Shown in pieces: positions 1 to 8,716 of a DNA stretch of 64,000 nucleotides. Position 1 is the stretch's first letter. Each line of letters opens with the position of its first letter. Origin of the DNA: Rhizobium sp. ASV20 (GTDB lineage Bacteria; Pseudomonadota; Alphaproteobacteria; Rhizobiales; Rhizobiaceae); the NCBI RefSeq assembly GCF_016429015.1, contig NZ_JAELTU010000004.1, positions 1 to 64,000 of the forward strand. Direction: 5' to 3'. The translations under genes were made by a program, and so were the position numbers. The notes beneath the pieces are model-generated. The model was not told the origin of the DNA and did no database searches. It saw nothing but the letters and a program-made list of their open reading frames with translations.

Positions 1-401
1 GAAAGCGGGGCGCGGAACGGCTCGAAAGTCTTGACGACACTGAAGGCGAAATCCTGCAGCGGCTGGTAGAGCGAACCCGGCACGAGCGCGAAGAACGGGC
101 CGAGCTGACCGAGCACCAGTTCTGGAATGGTGAAGGCCTTGGTGCGCGAGACGAAGTCGGCAGCGACCTCGAGCAGATCGCGCTCATTTACCGAAGAGGC
201 GAGCTCGAAGGGCGCCTTCAGCGTGGCGTGAAAGCCGTAGCGGCGCGGATCGGCGGTCAGTTCGGCGTGGTCTTCCGGCAGCGGACCCATGGCTTTGTCG
301 GAAAAAATCTCATTGGAAAAAGCATCGCGGCCGAGCCAGCGGGCAGCAAGCGACGTCAGCGAATCGTCTTTGGGCGGCGTGAAATAGAGAGCATAGCGCA
401 C
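1..401 (-). CDS. DUF1045 phosphonate metabolism protein (partial)
   Basis: The frame starts at a GTG at 399-401 and stays open to the window edge, giving about 133 N-terminal residues; the C-terminus lies outside. The protein begins MRYALYFTPP and carries a YGFHATLKAPF segment. Both are typical of the DUF1045 family, a 2H-phosphoesterase-like fold encoded in phn clusters, usually beside phnM. The exact reaction of the family is not known to me. It lies downstream of the second phnE on the same strand with about 190 bp between, so it probably continues the phn transcription unit. The GTG start is inferred from family N-termini, since no clear upstream Shine-Dalgarno decides it. Confidence 0.75.
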   Translation of the reverse strand, partial: MRYALYFTPPKDDSLTSLAARWLGRDAFSNEIFSDKAMGPLPEDHAELTADPRRYGFHATLKAPFELASSVNERDLLEVAADFVSRTKAFTIPELVLGQLGPFFALVPGSLYQPLQDFAFSVVKTFEPFRAPL

Positions 402-590
402 GGCTGTATTCCTTGGAAAAATCGGCTGCGCGGGGCACTGTTGGGTGATTTGCGACAAACCGCAAGAGCAGTAAAGCCGCAGCGGGTCGAATCCGGCTAA
501 ATCCGATTCGATCGCTGCGGTCTTGCCGGGCCTGCGCTACCGGATTCCCGTGACAGAATGATGATGCGCTGCGATTTTTCTCGCTCTTTT

Positions 591-1937
591 TTACTTGGCT
601 CTCGTACCCATCAGGCGCGAGCGCAGCGCGTTGGAAGCGGCGTCGAACAGGAAGACGACGATCAGGATCAGCAGCACCATGTAGGCGACGTTTGCCCAGT
701 TGGCATTGGTGCGCATCGCTTCCCACAGCTTGAGGCCGATGCCGCCTGCGCCGACCGCGCCGATGATGGTCGCGCCGCGCACATTCGATTCCCACTGGTA
801 GAGCGTCTGGCTGACGATGACCGGCACGATCTGCGGCACGATGCCGTAGCGATGCACCAGGATCGTCGATGAGCCCGTGGACTTCACGCCTTCACGCGGC
901 TTGTTGTCGATATTCTCAAGACCTTCGGAATAGAGCTTACCGAGCGTACCCGTTTCCGTGAGGAAGATCGCGCCGCTGCCGGCGAGCGGGCCGGGGCCGA
1001 AGGCTCGTGTCAGGAAGAGTGCCCAGATCAGCATGTCGACCGAGCGCAGGAAGTCGAACAGACGCTTCAGCACCTGATTGAGCAGCCGGTTCGGCGTGAT
1101 GTTGCGGGCCGCCATGAAGGCAAGCGGGAAAGCCGCAAGCGAACCGAGCAGCGTACCGAGGAACGCCATCACGATGGTCTGGAACAGTTTGGTCCAGACG
1201 TCGCCATGCTGCCAGGCGCCATTGTTCCAGATATTGTCGAAGGCCAGCGAGAGGTTGGACTGGTCGGGATCGAGCCGCGGTCCGGAAACGATGAGGCTGA
1301 TGACCTCGCCCGCCGGCTTGTCGAAGAAGGGCGAATGCGTGTCGAAGACGAAGTTGGCCCAGCCAAGAAAGCGCTTGCGGATCTTCACTCGGTCGGTGGA
1401 GATGCTGACGTCGCCGGCAAAGCCCAGATTGGCGAGGATATTGTCGTCATAGACGGTCATCCAGCTCGGAACCGGCTGCGAACCGACGATTTTCGGGGCA
1501 TTGCCGGTAATGTCGATCGGGATAGTCAGCCCATGCGCCGTCAGGATCGCCTGCGTCTTGGTGATCGTCACCATGCGGCTGGTGCCACTCACCGAAACGG
1601 CGATGCTGCCATCGGAATTGGTTGTCACCCAGTTCGGATTGGGATTGTCGCCCAGCGGCGAGAAGCGCGGATACTTGATGCTGATCTTGTCGCCGGAGAT
1701 GCGGAACTCCGGCTGGACATCATAGCTGATCCATTGGCTGAGATAGATGCCGACGCGTTCCCAGCGTGCGTCGGAGAGGACCTTCGGCAGATCGAAGAAC
1801 CATACGGCGTAAAAGCCGTAGAGGATGATGCCGATGAAGACCATCAGCGCCCCATAGCGCTGACGGAAGGATCGGTGAAAGACCTCCGGATAACGCGCTT
1901 CGATTTCCTGCATACGGCCAGCGTCGATGACGGACAT
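591..1937 (-). CDS. phnE: Phosphonate ABC transporter permease PhnE (second copy)
   Basis: Inner-membrane permease of the PhnCDE phosphonate importer, 448 residues from the ATG at 1937. A TTG 12 bp upstream overlaps the previous stop codon, but a GAGG ribosome site sits correctly for the ATG. One membrane segment near residues 29-47 is followed by about 190 hydrophilic, beta-rich residues. The usual binding-protein-dependent permease domain comes after, with an EAA-type loop around EGVKSTGSS. It is much longer than the 326-residue PhnE next to it. The pair probably forms a heterodimeric channel. The extra domain should face the periplasm, judged from topology only. Confidence 0.88.
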   Translation of the reverse strand: MSVIDAGRMQEIEARYPEVFHRSFRQRYGALMVFIGIILYGFYAVWFFDLPKVLSDARWERVGIYLSQWISYDVQPEFRISGDKISIKYPRFSPLGDNPNPNWVTTNSDGSIAVSVSGTSRMVTITKTQAILTAHGLTIPIDITGNAPKIVGSQPVPSWMTVYDDNILANLGFAGDVSISTDRVKIRKRFLGWANFVFDTHSPFFDKPAGEVISLIVSGPRLDPDQSNLSLAFDNIWNNGAWQHGDVWTKLFQTIVMAFLGTLLGSLAAFPLAFMAARNITPNRLLNQVLKRLFDFLRSVDMLIWALFLTRAFGPGPLAGSGAIFLTETGTLGKLYSEGLENIDNKPREGVKSTGSSTILVHRYGIVPQIVPVIVSQTLYQWESNVRGATIIGAVGAGGIGLKLWEAMRTNANWANVAYMVLLILIVVFLFDAASNALRSRLMGTRAK

Positions 1938-1945
1938 GGGGAACC

Positions 1946-2926
1946 TCAATGCTGCAGAAGGAAGGCGTGCTCACCGACGAGACGGCGGCGGAGCCATGCG
2001 GAAAATTGGTCGACGACGATGATCGTCGCGAAGAGGAGCAGCATCAGCGCCATGGTCTTGGCGCCGAAGCCGCGCGAGATTGCAAGCTTCAGCTCCTCGC
2101 CGATACCACCGCCGCCGACGGCGCCGATGATGGTGGAGGCGCGGACATTGATTTCCAGGCGCAGCAATGCATAGGACATGAAATTCGGCAGGACCTGCGG
2201 CAGAGCGGCAAAGCGAACGCGTTCCGTCCAGCTTGCGCCGACGGCGCGCATGCCTTCATCCGGCTTCATGTCGATGTTCTCGACGACTTCGTAGAACAGC
2301 TTGCCGAGCGCGCCGATCGTGTGAAGGCCGACGGCGATGATTGCCGCGATCGGACCGATCGACAGGATCGCCGAGAACAGGCCGGCAATGACGATTTCCG
2401 GGAAGGCGCGCAGCAGTTCCATGATGCGCTTGGCGATCAGACGGATCGGATGCGACGGCGACAGGTTGCGTGCGGCAAAGAAGGCGAGGGGGACCGCGAA
2501 GACGAAGCCGACAATGGTCGAAACCAGCGCGATGTTGATCGTGACGAGCATCAGCTCGAAATATTCGGGGATATAGAAATCGCCCCAGACATAGACGCGG
2601 CCGAGCGGGAAATTGAATTCTTCGCCGCCGGCGCCGTTTGCGCCGTTGGGACTCGGCAGATCGAACAGCGCGCGATAGACGTCGGCCCAGTCCTTGGGAA
2701 TAAGCCAGCTGACGAAATCGAAGAGATGCGGCAGACGATCGAAGAAATGGCCGGCATTGCTTTCATCGGCGAAGCGAACGGAACTGACGAAAGCAACGAG
2801 CAGGATGACGAGGCCGATGCCGGTGTAAAGGCGGCGGCGGGCCACCATCTTTGTCCAGGCGTCGCCGATCTCCTTGGCGCTTTGAGGCGCGCTCTGCATG
2901 TTCGGGTGCGTATCGGCAATCGTCAT
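1946..2926 (-). CDS. phnE: Phosphonate ABC transporter permease PhnE (first copy)
   Basis: Permease subunit of the phosphonate importer, 326 residues from an ATG. It has a basic cytoplasmic N-terminus of about 30 residues, a membrane segment near 35-55, a short periplasmic loop and a permease domain with several membrane spans. The EAA loop (EGMRAVGASWTERV) is the contact site for the PhnC ATPase. Length and layout match PhnE of alphaproteobacteria. It follows phnD after a terminator-like hairpin and runs into the second phnE with an 8-bp gap, so the two permeases are co-translated. Partners are PhnC (4.0-4.8 kb) and PhnD (3.0-3.9 kb). Confidence 0.92.
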   Translation of the reverse strand: MTIADTHPNMQSAPQSAKEIGDAWTKMVARRRLYTGIGLVILLVAFVSSVRFADESNAGHFFDRLPHLFDFVSWLIPKDWADVYRALFDLPSPNGANGAGGEEFNFPLGRVYVWGDFYIPEYFELMLVTINIALVSTIVGFVFAVPLAFFAARNLSPSHPIRLIAKRIMELLRAFPEIVIAGLFSAILSIGPIAAIIAVGLHTIGALGKLFYEVVENIDMKPDEGMRAVGASWTERVRFAALPQVLPNFMSYALLRLEINVRASTIIGAVGGGGIGEELKLAISRGFGAKTMALMLLLFATIIVVDQFSAWLRRRLVGEHAFLLQH

Positions 2927-2953
2927 GAAATCCTGCCTTTGTGAATAGCAAAA

Positions 2954-2975
2954 GGGCGGCCGTTGCCGGCCGCCC
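2954..2975 (-). terminator. Intercistronic hairpin between phnD and phnE
   Basis: A perfect 9-bp stem (GGGCGGCCG against CGGCCGCCC) encloses a 4-base loop. In the phn transcription direction it is followed by TTTTGCT. This is a rho-independent-like structure inside an operon, placed just after the binding-protein gene. Partial termination or 3'-end protection would raise phnD expression above that of the permeases, a common arrangement for ABC importers. That role is inferred. Confidence 0.6.
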
Positions 2976-2992
2976 AGTCATTGGAATGCGGA

Positions 2993-3898
2993 TCAGCCGC
3001 CGATGGCAGCTTTACGAACGTCGATAACGGCGTTGTAGAATTCCGGGGTAACCTTGACGTAGCCCTTGAAGTCGCCGCCTTCGATGGCGTTGAAGCACTT
3101 GGCGTCGGTGGTCGGCAGCTTCAGGAAGAAGTCGGCCAGCTTGGCCTGCCATTCGGTGCCCAGAGCGTTGCGAACGACGAGCGGGCCGTTCGGGATCAGC
3201 GGCGAACGCCATACTTCAACCAGCTTGTTCGGGTCGACGGTCCCCTTGTCGACAGCCTTGCGGAAGGTGCCGGAGGTGAAGCCGTCCTTGAAATCGCCGA
3301 TGCCCGAGGAGTCGTCGACAGCAACGTCGACCTTGCCGTCGTAAGCGGCGAGAAGGTTGTTCTCATGGCCGCCGTTGAACTGGGTCGAAGCGAAGAACTT
3401 GTCGTTCGGAGCGCCGGTGGTCTTCGGAATCTGCGTCAGCGGAACGAGGTAGCCCGAGGTGGAGTCCGGGTCGGCGTAGCCGAGCTTCTTGCCCTTGGCG
3501 TCGGCGATCGTCTTGATGCCGGAAGACTTCAGCGCGAGGCCGATCGAGTAGTAGCCGGTCGCACCGTCGGTCTGCTGCGTGGTCAGGATCGGGGTAACGG
3601 CCTTCGGGTCCTTGATGGCGACGGCAGCATAGCCGGAAGCGCCAAGTTCTGCGAAGTCCAGCGTGCCGCCGAGCAGGCCCTGGATAACGCCGTTATAGTC
3701 AGCGGCCGGGAACAGCGAAACCTTCTCGAAACCGAACTCCTTCTTCAGGTGGTCGGAAAGGCAGGCGTAGTTGCGCAGGCGATCGGCTTCGTTTTCGCCG
3801 CCGAGAATGCCGACGCGGAATTCCTTGAGATCTGCAGCGTTTGCGCCGCCAACGAGCGCGAGAAGCGCCGTAGCCGCAAGAAGAGTCTTCTTCAACAT
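2993..3898 (-). CDS. phnD: Phosphonate ABC transporter substrate-binding protein PhnD
   Basis: Periplasmic binding protein that captures phosphonates for PhnC-PhnE import; 301 residues from an ATG. A signal peptide is visible: MLKK, a hydrophobic core to about residue 18, then cleavage near GGANA-ADL. The mature part begins EFRVGILGGENEADRL, the PhnD-type start with the GGEN motif at the ligand site. It lies downstream of phnC and upstream of two phnE genes, all on one strand. A GGAG-type ribosome site precedes the ATG. Ligand range (aminoethylphosphonate, phosphite or others) cannot be read from sequence. Confidence 0.93.
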   Translation of the reverse strand: MLKKTLLAATALLALVGGANAADLKEFRVGILGGENEADRLRNYACLSDHLKKEFGFEKVSLFPAADYNGVIQGLLGGTLDFAELGASGYAAVAIKDPKAVTPILTTQQTDGATGYYSIGLALKSSGIKTIADAKGKKLGYADPDSTSGYLVPLTQIPKTTGAPNDKFFASTQFNGGHENNLLAAYDGKVDVAVDDSSGIGDFKDGFTSGTFRKAVDKGTVDPNKLVEVWRSPLIPNGPLVVRNALGTEWQAKLADFFLKLPTTDAKCFNAIEGGDFKGYVKVTPEFYNAVIDVRKAAIGG

Positions 3899-3991
3899 TG
3901 GGTTCGTCTCCTGATTAACCGGTGTCCCCGGATGCCTTCGGTCTAGAAGAAATGTGCCCTTGACGCGGGCTCTCGATCCCGGCCGTCCCTC

Positions 3992-4846
3992 TCAGAGACC
4001 GGCCAGCGCCAGCGGTTGCGGGCCGGCAGATTCAGTTGCCGCGGCTTGCGCGGTCTGGTCGGCGAAATTGATTGCCGTCGACGTCATGGTCTCGTCGATG
4101 CCGGCGCCGTCCTTGTCGGTGCCGTAGATTTCCTTGACGGCCGCGGCCGTCAGTTCGGACGCCTTGCCGTCGAAGACGACGCGGCCGGCTGCCATGCCGA
4201 CGATGCGTTCGCAATAGTTGCGGGCCGTATCCAGCGTGTGAAGATTGGTGATGACGGTGATGCCTTCGCGCTCGTTGATATCTCGAAGCGCATCCATGAC
4301 GATCTTGGCGTTGAGCGGATCGAGAGAGGCAATCGGCTCGTCGGCCAGCATCATCTTCGGCTGCTGCATCAAGGCACGGCAAATGGCGACGCGCTGCTGC
4401 TGGCCGCCGGAAAGCGTGCCCGCCATCTGCAGGGCAGTCTGCTCGATGCCGAGCCGCTCAAGAGCGGCAATCGCTTCGATACGCTCTTCGCGGGTGAAGA
4501 CGGAAAGCAGGCTCAGGACGGTCGAGCGCTGGTTCAGTCTGCCAAGCATGACGTTGGTCAGCACGTCGAGGCGCGGAACGAGGTTGAACTGCTGGAAGAT
4601 CATGGCGCAGTCGCGCTGCCAGCTGCGTAGCGCACGGCCCTTGAGCTTGGAAACCTCGAGGCCGGAGAAATGGATAGAGCCGGAGCTCGGATCGGCCAGG
4701 CGATTGATCATGCGCAGCAGCGTCGACTTGCCGGCGCCGGAGCGGCCGATGACGCCGACCATCTGTCCCTGGGGTATGTCCAAAGTCACGGAATCGACAG
4801 CGAGCTTGTTGCCAAACCGGCGTGAAACATTCCTGAGTTCGAACAT
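3992..4846 (-). CDS. phnC: Phosphonate ABC transporter ATPase PhnC
   Basis: Cytoplasmic ATPase energising phosphonate uptake, 284 residues. Walker A GRSGAGKS is at 34-41, the signature LSGGQ at 145-149 and Walker B MMLADE at about 165-170. The tail after residue 250 is Ala/Gln-rich and longer than in E. coli PhnC. It is the first gene of the phnC-D-E-E transport unit. A Pho-box-like array lies about 150 bp upstream and a hairpin lies in the presumed leader, so induction by phosphate starvation through PhoB is likely. Confidence 0.93.
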   Translation of the reverse strand: MFELRNVSRRFGNKLAVDSVTLDIPQGQMVGVIGRSGAGKSTLLRMINRLADPSSGSIHFSGLEVSKLKGRALRSWQRDCAMIFQQFNLVPRLDVLTNVMLGRLNQRSTVLSLLSVFTREERIEAIAALERLGIEQTALQMAGTLSGGQQQRVAICRALMQQPKMMLADEPIASLDPLNAKIVMDALRDINEREGITVITNLHTLDTARNYCERIVGMAAGRVVFDGKASELTAAAVKEIYGTDKDGAGIDETMTSTAINFADQTAQAAATESAGPQPLALAGL

Positions 4847-4920
4847 AGTGCTTCCCTTTCGCGGCTGCCGGGCTGCAAAAAATCAGCGGTACCGGTGCTA
4901 AGAATGGGCGCATGCCCCTG

Positions 4921-4940
4921 CCTCGAAGGGAGTTTCGAGG
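4921..4940 (-). promoter_or_regulatory. Hairpin in the phnC leader
   Basis: CCTCGAA at 4921-4927 is complementary to TTCGAGG at 4934-4940, with a 6-base loop. It lies between the Pho-box array and the phnC start, so it should be transcribed in the phnC leader. There is no U-tract, so it is not an obvious terminator. Function unknown. Confidence 0.4.
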
Positions 4941-4992
4941 GGGGTGGCGCCAACCACAAGGCAACCGATTAGTCCCGCTTCATGAAGCTCCA

Positions 4993-5021
4993 ATGTCAGT
5001 TTTATGTAAGTGCTGTTACAA
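4993..5021 (-). promoter_or_regulatory. Pho-box-like array upstream of phnC
   Basis: Read on the minus strand, three 7-mers TTGTAAC, CTTACAT and CTGACAT recur at exactly 11-bp intervals (5015-5021, 5004-5010, 4993-4999). The two phnC-proximal units with their AT-rich spacer match the CTGTCAT-N4-CTGTCAT Pho-box pattern at most positions. The 11-bp periodicity is the hallmark of PhoB dimers in tandem. The array is about 147 bp upstream of phnC and points towards it. Confidence 0.65.
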
Positions 5022-5067
5022 TTCGTCTGGATTTGAGTTGATTGACGACCGAATGCTTCGGCTGCCT

Positions 5068-5622
5068 TCAGTCGTCAAATAAACCGGTAGGTAAGCCATC
5101 CATACTGACGACATTTTTCTCGCGCCAATACTCCTCAATACCATCCGGTCCCTTCGCATTGGCCCAGTTGTCGAGGCTCGGCCTTTCGCCTTCATAGCTG
5201 AAGAGCGGCACGCCGAAGCCGCAGGACGTCTGCACGAGATCGATATCCAGCCACACGATCTGTCGCGCGCCCAGCGGCTCGTCTCCGTCGTAGTGCGTGT
5301 GCAGTAATTCCCTATATTCCGGCGCAGGCCGATGGATGGTCCTGCCGTGGCCGTAGAGGCGCAGAATCATCGGCGGCCCTTCCATCGCGCAGAACATGAT
5401 GGTCAACCGCCCATCGGCCTTCATATGGGCCGAGGTCTCGTTGCCGCTGCCGGTACGGTCGAGATAGATGGCTGTGTTCGGGGAGATGACGCGCAGGCAG
5501 AGCGTTTCGCGCGGCGAGACGTTGACTCGCGAGGCAGCCGTGGCGGACGCCGTAAAGAAGATGTGCTGCCGCGCGATGAAATCGCGCAGCCTGTCGTCGA
5601 TACTGGAAAACTGCTTTGCCAT
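5068..5622 (-). CDS. Pyridoxamine 5'-phosphate oxidase family protein
   Basis: A 184-residue protein from the ATG at 5622. A TTG two codons upstream is rejected because GGAGG is well spaced only for the ATG. It resembles the split-barrel flavin-binding family (Pfam Putative_PNPOx type): an early FIARQHIFFTASA segment, then SPRETLCLRVI, LDRTGSGNETSAH and MFCAMEGPPMILRLYG. This subgroup probably binds a flavin or deazaflavin cofactor and is not the PLP-synthesising PdxH. It sits 93 bp after the hexapeptide-repeat gene of the C-P lyase operon and before the Pho-box/phnC region. Whether it belongs to phosphonate metabolism is unclear. Confidence 0.75.
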   Translation of the reverse strand: MAKQFSSIDDRLRDFIARQHIFFTASATAASRVNVSPRETLCLRVISPNTAIYLDRTGSGNETSAHMKADGRLTIMFCAMEGPPMILRLYGHGRTIHRPAPEYRELLHTHYDGDEPLGARQIVWLDIDLVQTSCGFGVPLFSYEGERPSLDNWANAKGPDGIEEYWREKNVVSMDGLPTGLFDD

Positions 5623-5715
5623 GAACAACTCCTCCCTTAAGCAGGGCTACACAGATCACCTGAGGCTGAAGTGCCCGCGGGTCTTGTGCAAGCCCGGCTT
5701 GGGCGGAAAGCGGCC

Positions 5716-6333
5716 TCAGGCGGCGTAGCGATCCAGAAAATCTTCTGCGGACAGGGCGCGGAAGTCGGCAAGCGCCGTGCGAAGGCGGTCGTGCTCCCAG
5801 TCCCACCAGGCGAGCTTGTCCATGCGAGCCCCGACTTCTGCCGTAAAGCGTTCGCGGATCAGCTTGGCCGGCACGCCGCCGACGATCGTGTAGGGCGCAA
5901 CGTCCTTGGAGACGACTGCGCCAGCACCGATGACTGCGCCGTTGCCGACAGTAACACCCGGCAGGATGGTGGCGCCGTGGCCGATCCAGACGTCATGACC
6001 GATGACGACGCGATGGTCGCGCCGCCAGCTGAAGAAGTCCGTCTCCATATCGGCATCCGGCCAATAGTCGGCCGCGCGATAGGTGAAGTGGTGCAGCGTG
6101 GCACGCCATGTCGGATGGTTGGTGGCGTTGATGCGCACCGCGGCCGCGATGTTGGCGAACTTGCCGATCGTTGCGCACCACACAGCGCCATCCTGCATGA
6201 TGTAGGAATAGTCGCCGATCTCGACTTCATCGATGCGGCAGCGGTCGGAGACTTCGGTATAGCGGCCGAGCGTCGAATTGTTGACGCTGGCCGAGGGGCT
6301 TATGTAGGGCGTCTCGCCCAGTTTCCGGCTCAT
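5716..6333 (-). CDS. Phosphonate-cluster hexapeptide-repeat transferase-like protein
   Basis: A 205-residue left-handed beta-helix protein. Hexapeptide repeats run through residues 10-60 and again through [16 protein letters not shown] and [18 protein letters not shown]. The end is [13 protein letters not shown], as in xenobiotic and chloramphenicol acetyltransferases. It matches the phn-associated hexapeptide family (TIGR03308 type). The acceptor is unknown; acetylation of a C-P lyase intermediate or aminoalkylphosphonate would be a guess. Its ATG overlaps the phnL stop (ATGA), so it is translationally coupled to the C-P lyase genes. Confidence 0.85.
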   Translation of the reverse strand: MSRKLGETPYISPSASVNNSTLGRYTEVSDRCRIDEVEIGDYSYIMQDGAVWCATIGKFANIAAAVRINATNHPTWRATLHHFTYRAADYWPDADMETDFFSWRRDHRVVIGHDVWIGHGATILPGVTVGNGAVIGAGAVVSKDVAPYTIVGGVPAKLIRERFTAEVGARMDKLAWWDWEHDRLRTALADFRALSAEDFLDRYAA

Positions 6334-7037
6334 GCTGCTGCCTTCCTTGGCGAAAACTGCGAAACGTCGAGAACACGGCTGCCGACGGCCTCGCGGACTT
6401 CTTCATCGTGGAAGATGCCGAGAAGCGCGACGCCCGCCTGCTTCTTCGTCTCGATCATGTCGACGACGACGGCCCGGTTCTTGGCATCGAGCGAAGCCGT
6501 AGGCTCGTCTAGCAGCAGGATGGCGTGGTCGGTGATGAAGCCGCGGGCGATGTTGACGCGCTGCTGCTCACCTCCGGAGAAGGTGGCGGGCGGCAGCTGC
6601 CAGAGTTCCTGCGGCAGGTTCAACTGCGCAAGCAGGGTCGCCGCCTTTTCGCGTGCATCCTCGGCGCTGACGCCGCGAGCCAGGAGCGGTTCGGCGACGA
6701 CATCGATGGCGGCGACGCGCGGCACAGTACGCAGGAACTGGCTGACATAACCCATGGTCTGCCGGCGGACTTCTAGCACGGTGCGCGGGTCGGCGGTGGC
6801 GAGATCAACGATCTTGCCCTTGTGCGTGACGAGAATCTGGCCGTTATCGACGGCGTAGTTGCCGTAGATCATTTTCAGCAGTGAGCTCTTGCCGATGCCG
6901 GAAGGGCCGCCGAGCACGACGCATTCACCCGCGGCGACGGAGAAGGAGACATCGGCGACGACGGGCAGGCGAATGCCGTCGCGCAGATGCATGGTGAAGC
7001 TTTTGAAGACTTCGGAAACGACGAGTGGGGTTGCCAT
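6330..7037 (-). CDS. phnL: C-P lyase accessory ATPase PhnL
   Basis: ABC-type ATPase of 235 residues that has no permease partner. PhnL is needed with PhnGHIJ for the ribose 1-methylphosphonate 5-triphosphate pathway and docks on the C-P lyase core with PhnK. Walker A GPSGIGKS is at 44-51, the signature FSGGEQQRV is near 160, and Walker B is [11 protein letters not shown]. The start ATG lies 9 bp after phnK. The 3' end overlaps the hexapeptide-protein gene by 4 bp. Confidence 0.92.
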   Translation of the reverse strand: MATPLVVSEVFKSFTMHLRDGIRLPVVADVSFSVAAGECVVLGGPSGIGKSSLLKMIYGNYAVDNGQILVTHKGKIVDLATADPRTVLEVRRQTMGYVSQFLRTVPRVAAIDVVAEPLLARGVSAEDAREKAATLLAQLNLPQELWQLPPATFSGGEQQRVNIARGFITDHAILLLDEPTASLDAKNRAVVVDMIETKKQAGVALLGIFHDEEVREAVGSRVLDVSQFSPRKAAA

Positions 7038-7046
7038 TTTTCTTCC

Positions 7047-7823
7047 TCAGACCTGCAGGATCGAAGAGACGAGCAGTTGCGTGTAGGGTTCGCGCGGATC
7101 GTCGAGCACGCGGTCGGTCAGTCCGTGTTCGATGACATATCCGTCCTTCATCACCATCATGCGATGCGACAGCAGGCGCGCGACGGCGAGATCGTGCGTC
7201 ACGATGATGGCCGACAGGCCGAGATCGTTGACGAGGCCGCGAACGAGGTCGAGCAGCCGTGCCTGTACCGAAACGTCGAGACCGCCGGTTGGCTCGTCCA
7301 TGAAGACGAGGCGCGGGCCGGTCACCAGGTTGCGGGCGATCTGCAGACGTTGGCGCATGCCGCCCGAGAAGGCGCGCGGCTGGTCGTCGATACGGTCGGC
7401 ATCGATCTCGACCCGCTCCAGCCAGTCGATGGCCGTGTTGCGGATATTGCCGTAGTGACGGTTGCCGATCGCCATCAGCCGTTCGCCGACATTGGCGCCA
7501 GCCGAAACCGTCATGCGCAGGCCATCGGCCGGGTTCTGATGCACGAAGCCCCAATCGGTGCGCATCAGGAAACGGCGCTCGGCCTCGTTCATGCGAAAGA
7601 GATCGCGATAGGTCTCGTCACGCATATGGTATTCGACGCTGCCGGTGGTCGGCAGCAGCCGGGTTGAAATGCAGTTGAGCAGCGTCGTCTTGCCGGAACC
7701 GGATTCGCCGACGATAGCCAGCACTTCGCCTGGCCATAGTTCGAAGGACACATCCCGGCAGCCGATGCGGCTGCCGTAGAATTTCGAGATGTCCTTGACC
7801 TTGAGAAGCGGTGTGTCGCTCAT
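7047..7823 (-). CDS. phnK: C-P lyase ATPase subunit PhnK
   Basis: ABC-type ATPase of 258 residues that binds the PhnJ face of the C-P lyase core complex. Walker A GESGSGKT is at 39-46, with an FSGGMRQRL signature and a VFMDEPTGGLDVS Walker B. The frame is open 55 codons further upstream, but that stretch is the phnJ gene read in another frame. The ATG at 7823 overlaps the phnJ stop by 4 bp, and its MSDTPLLKVKDISK start matches known PhnK proteins. Confidence 0.93.
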   Translation of the reverse strand: MSDTPLLKVKDISKFYGSRIGCRDVSFELWPGEVLAIVGESGSGKTTLLNCISTRLLPTTGSVEYHMRDETYRDLFRMNEAERRFLMRTDWGFVHQNPADGLRMTVSAGANVGERLMAIGNRHYGNIRNTAIDWLERVEIDADRIDDQPRAFSGGMRQRLQIARNLVTGPRLVFMDEPTGGLDVSVQARLLDLVRGLVNDLGLSAIIVTHDLAVARLLSHRMMVMKDGYVIEHGLTDRVLDDPREPYTQLLVSSILQV

Positions 7824-8716
7824 TCGGCAGCCTCCTTGCTGTCGGGCAATCCATCGGTTGCGAGCATAGCGCCGACATGGCCGTGGGCGCGGCGATCCTC
7901 GCAGAAGTCGGTGTCGGAGCAGACGAACATGCGGCCGCCCTTGTCGTCGAGGATCACCTCGTCGAGATAGACCTGCTCGGCGCCGCAAAGAGCGCAGGGC
8001 TTGTCGAAACGCTGGACCTCGAACGGATGGTCCTCGAAGTCGAGGCTGACGACTTCGGTGTATGGCGGCACGGCATAGATGCGCTTTTCACGTCCAGCGC
8101 CGAAGAGCTGCAGCGCGTCGGACAGATGCATTTTCGGATTGTCGAACTTCGGCGTCGGCGACGGATCCATGACGTAGCGTCCCGCGACCTTGACCGGATA
8201 GGCGTAGGTCGTGGCGATGCGGCCGTTGCGGGCGATATCCTCGTAAAGCTTCACATGCATGAGGCCATATTCCTCGAGCGCATGCATCTTGCGCGTCTCG
8301 GTTTCCCGCGGCTCTAGGAAGCGCAGCGGCTCCGGAATCGGCACCTGGTAGACCAGCACTTGATTGTGGCCGAGCTTGGTCTCCGGAATGCGGTGACGCG
8401 TCTGGATGATGGTCGCCTCCTCCGTGCGGGTGGTGACGGCGACATTGGCAACCTTCTGGAAGAAGGCGCGGATGGAGACGGCATTGGTCGTGTCGTCGGC
8501 GCCCTGGTCGATGACCTTCAGCACGTCCTGCGGGCCGATGATCGCCGCCGTCAGCTGAACGCCGCCGGTGCCCCAGCCGTAAGGCATCGGCATTTCGCGC
8601 GAGGCGAACGGCACCTGATAGCCGGGGATGGCGATTGCCTTCAGAATGGCGCGGCGGATCATCCGCTTGGTCTGTTCGTCGAGATAGGCGAAGTTGTAGG
8701 TGGCGAGTTCGGTCAT
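7820..8716 (-). CDS. phnJ: C-P lyase radical SAM subunit PhnJ
   Basis: Catalyses cleavage of the carbon-phosphorus bond of ribose-1-phosphonate 5-phosphate, releasing the alkane (methane from methylphosphonate). It is 298 residues long from the ATG at 8716, which overlaps the phnI stop. The four functional cysteines are all present at Cys241, Cys244, Cys266 and Cys272 (CALCG, MFVCSDTDFC). This is the same spacing as in E. coli PhnJ: three bind the iron-sulfur cluster and the last carries the thiyl radical. Upstream codons in this frame are phnI sequence. The protein appears intact and active. Confidence 0.96.
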   Translation of the reverse strand: MTELATYNFAYLDEQTKRMIRRAILKAIAIPGYQVPFASREMPMPYGWGTGGVQLTAAIIGPQDVLKVIDQGADDTTNAVSIRAFFQKVANVAVTTRTEEATIIQTRHRIPETKLGHNQVLVYQVPIPEPLRFLEPRETETRKMHALEEYGLMHVKLYEDIARNGRIATTYAYPVKVAGRYVMDPSPTPKFDNPKMHLSDALQLFGAGREKRIYAVPPYTEVVSLDFEDHPFEVQRFDKPCALCGAEQVYLDEVILDDKGGRMFVCSDTDFCEDRRAHGHVGAMLATDGLPDSKEAAE

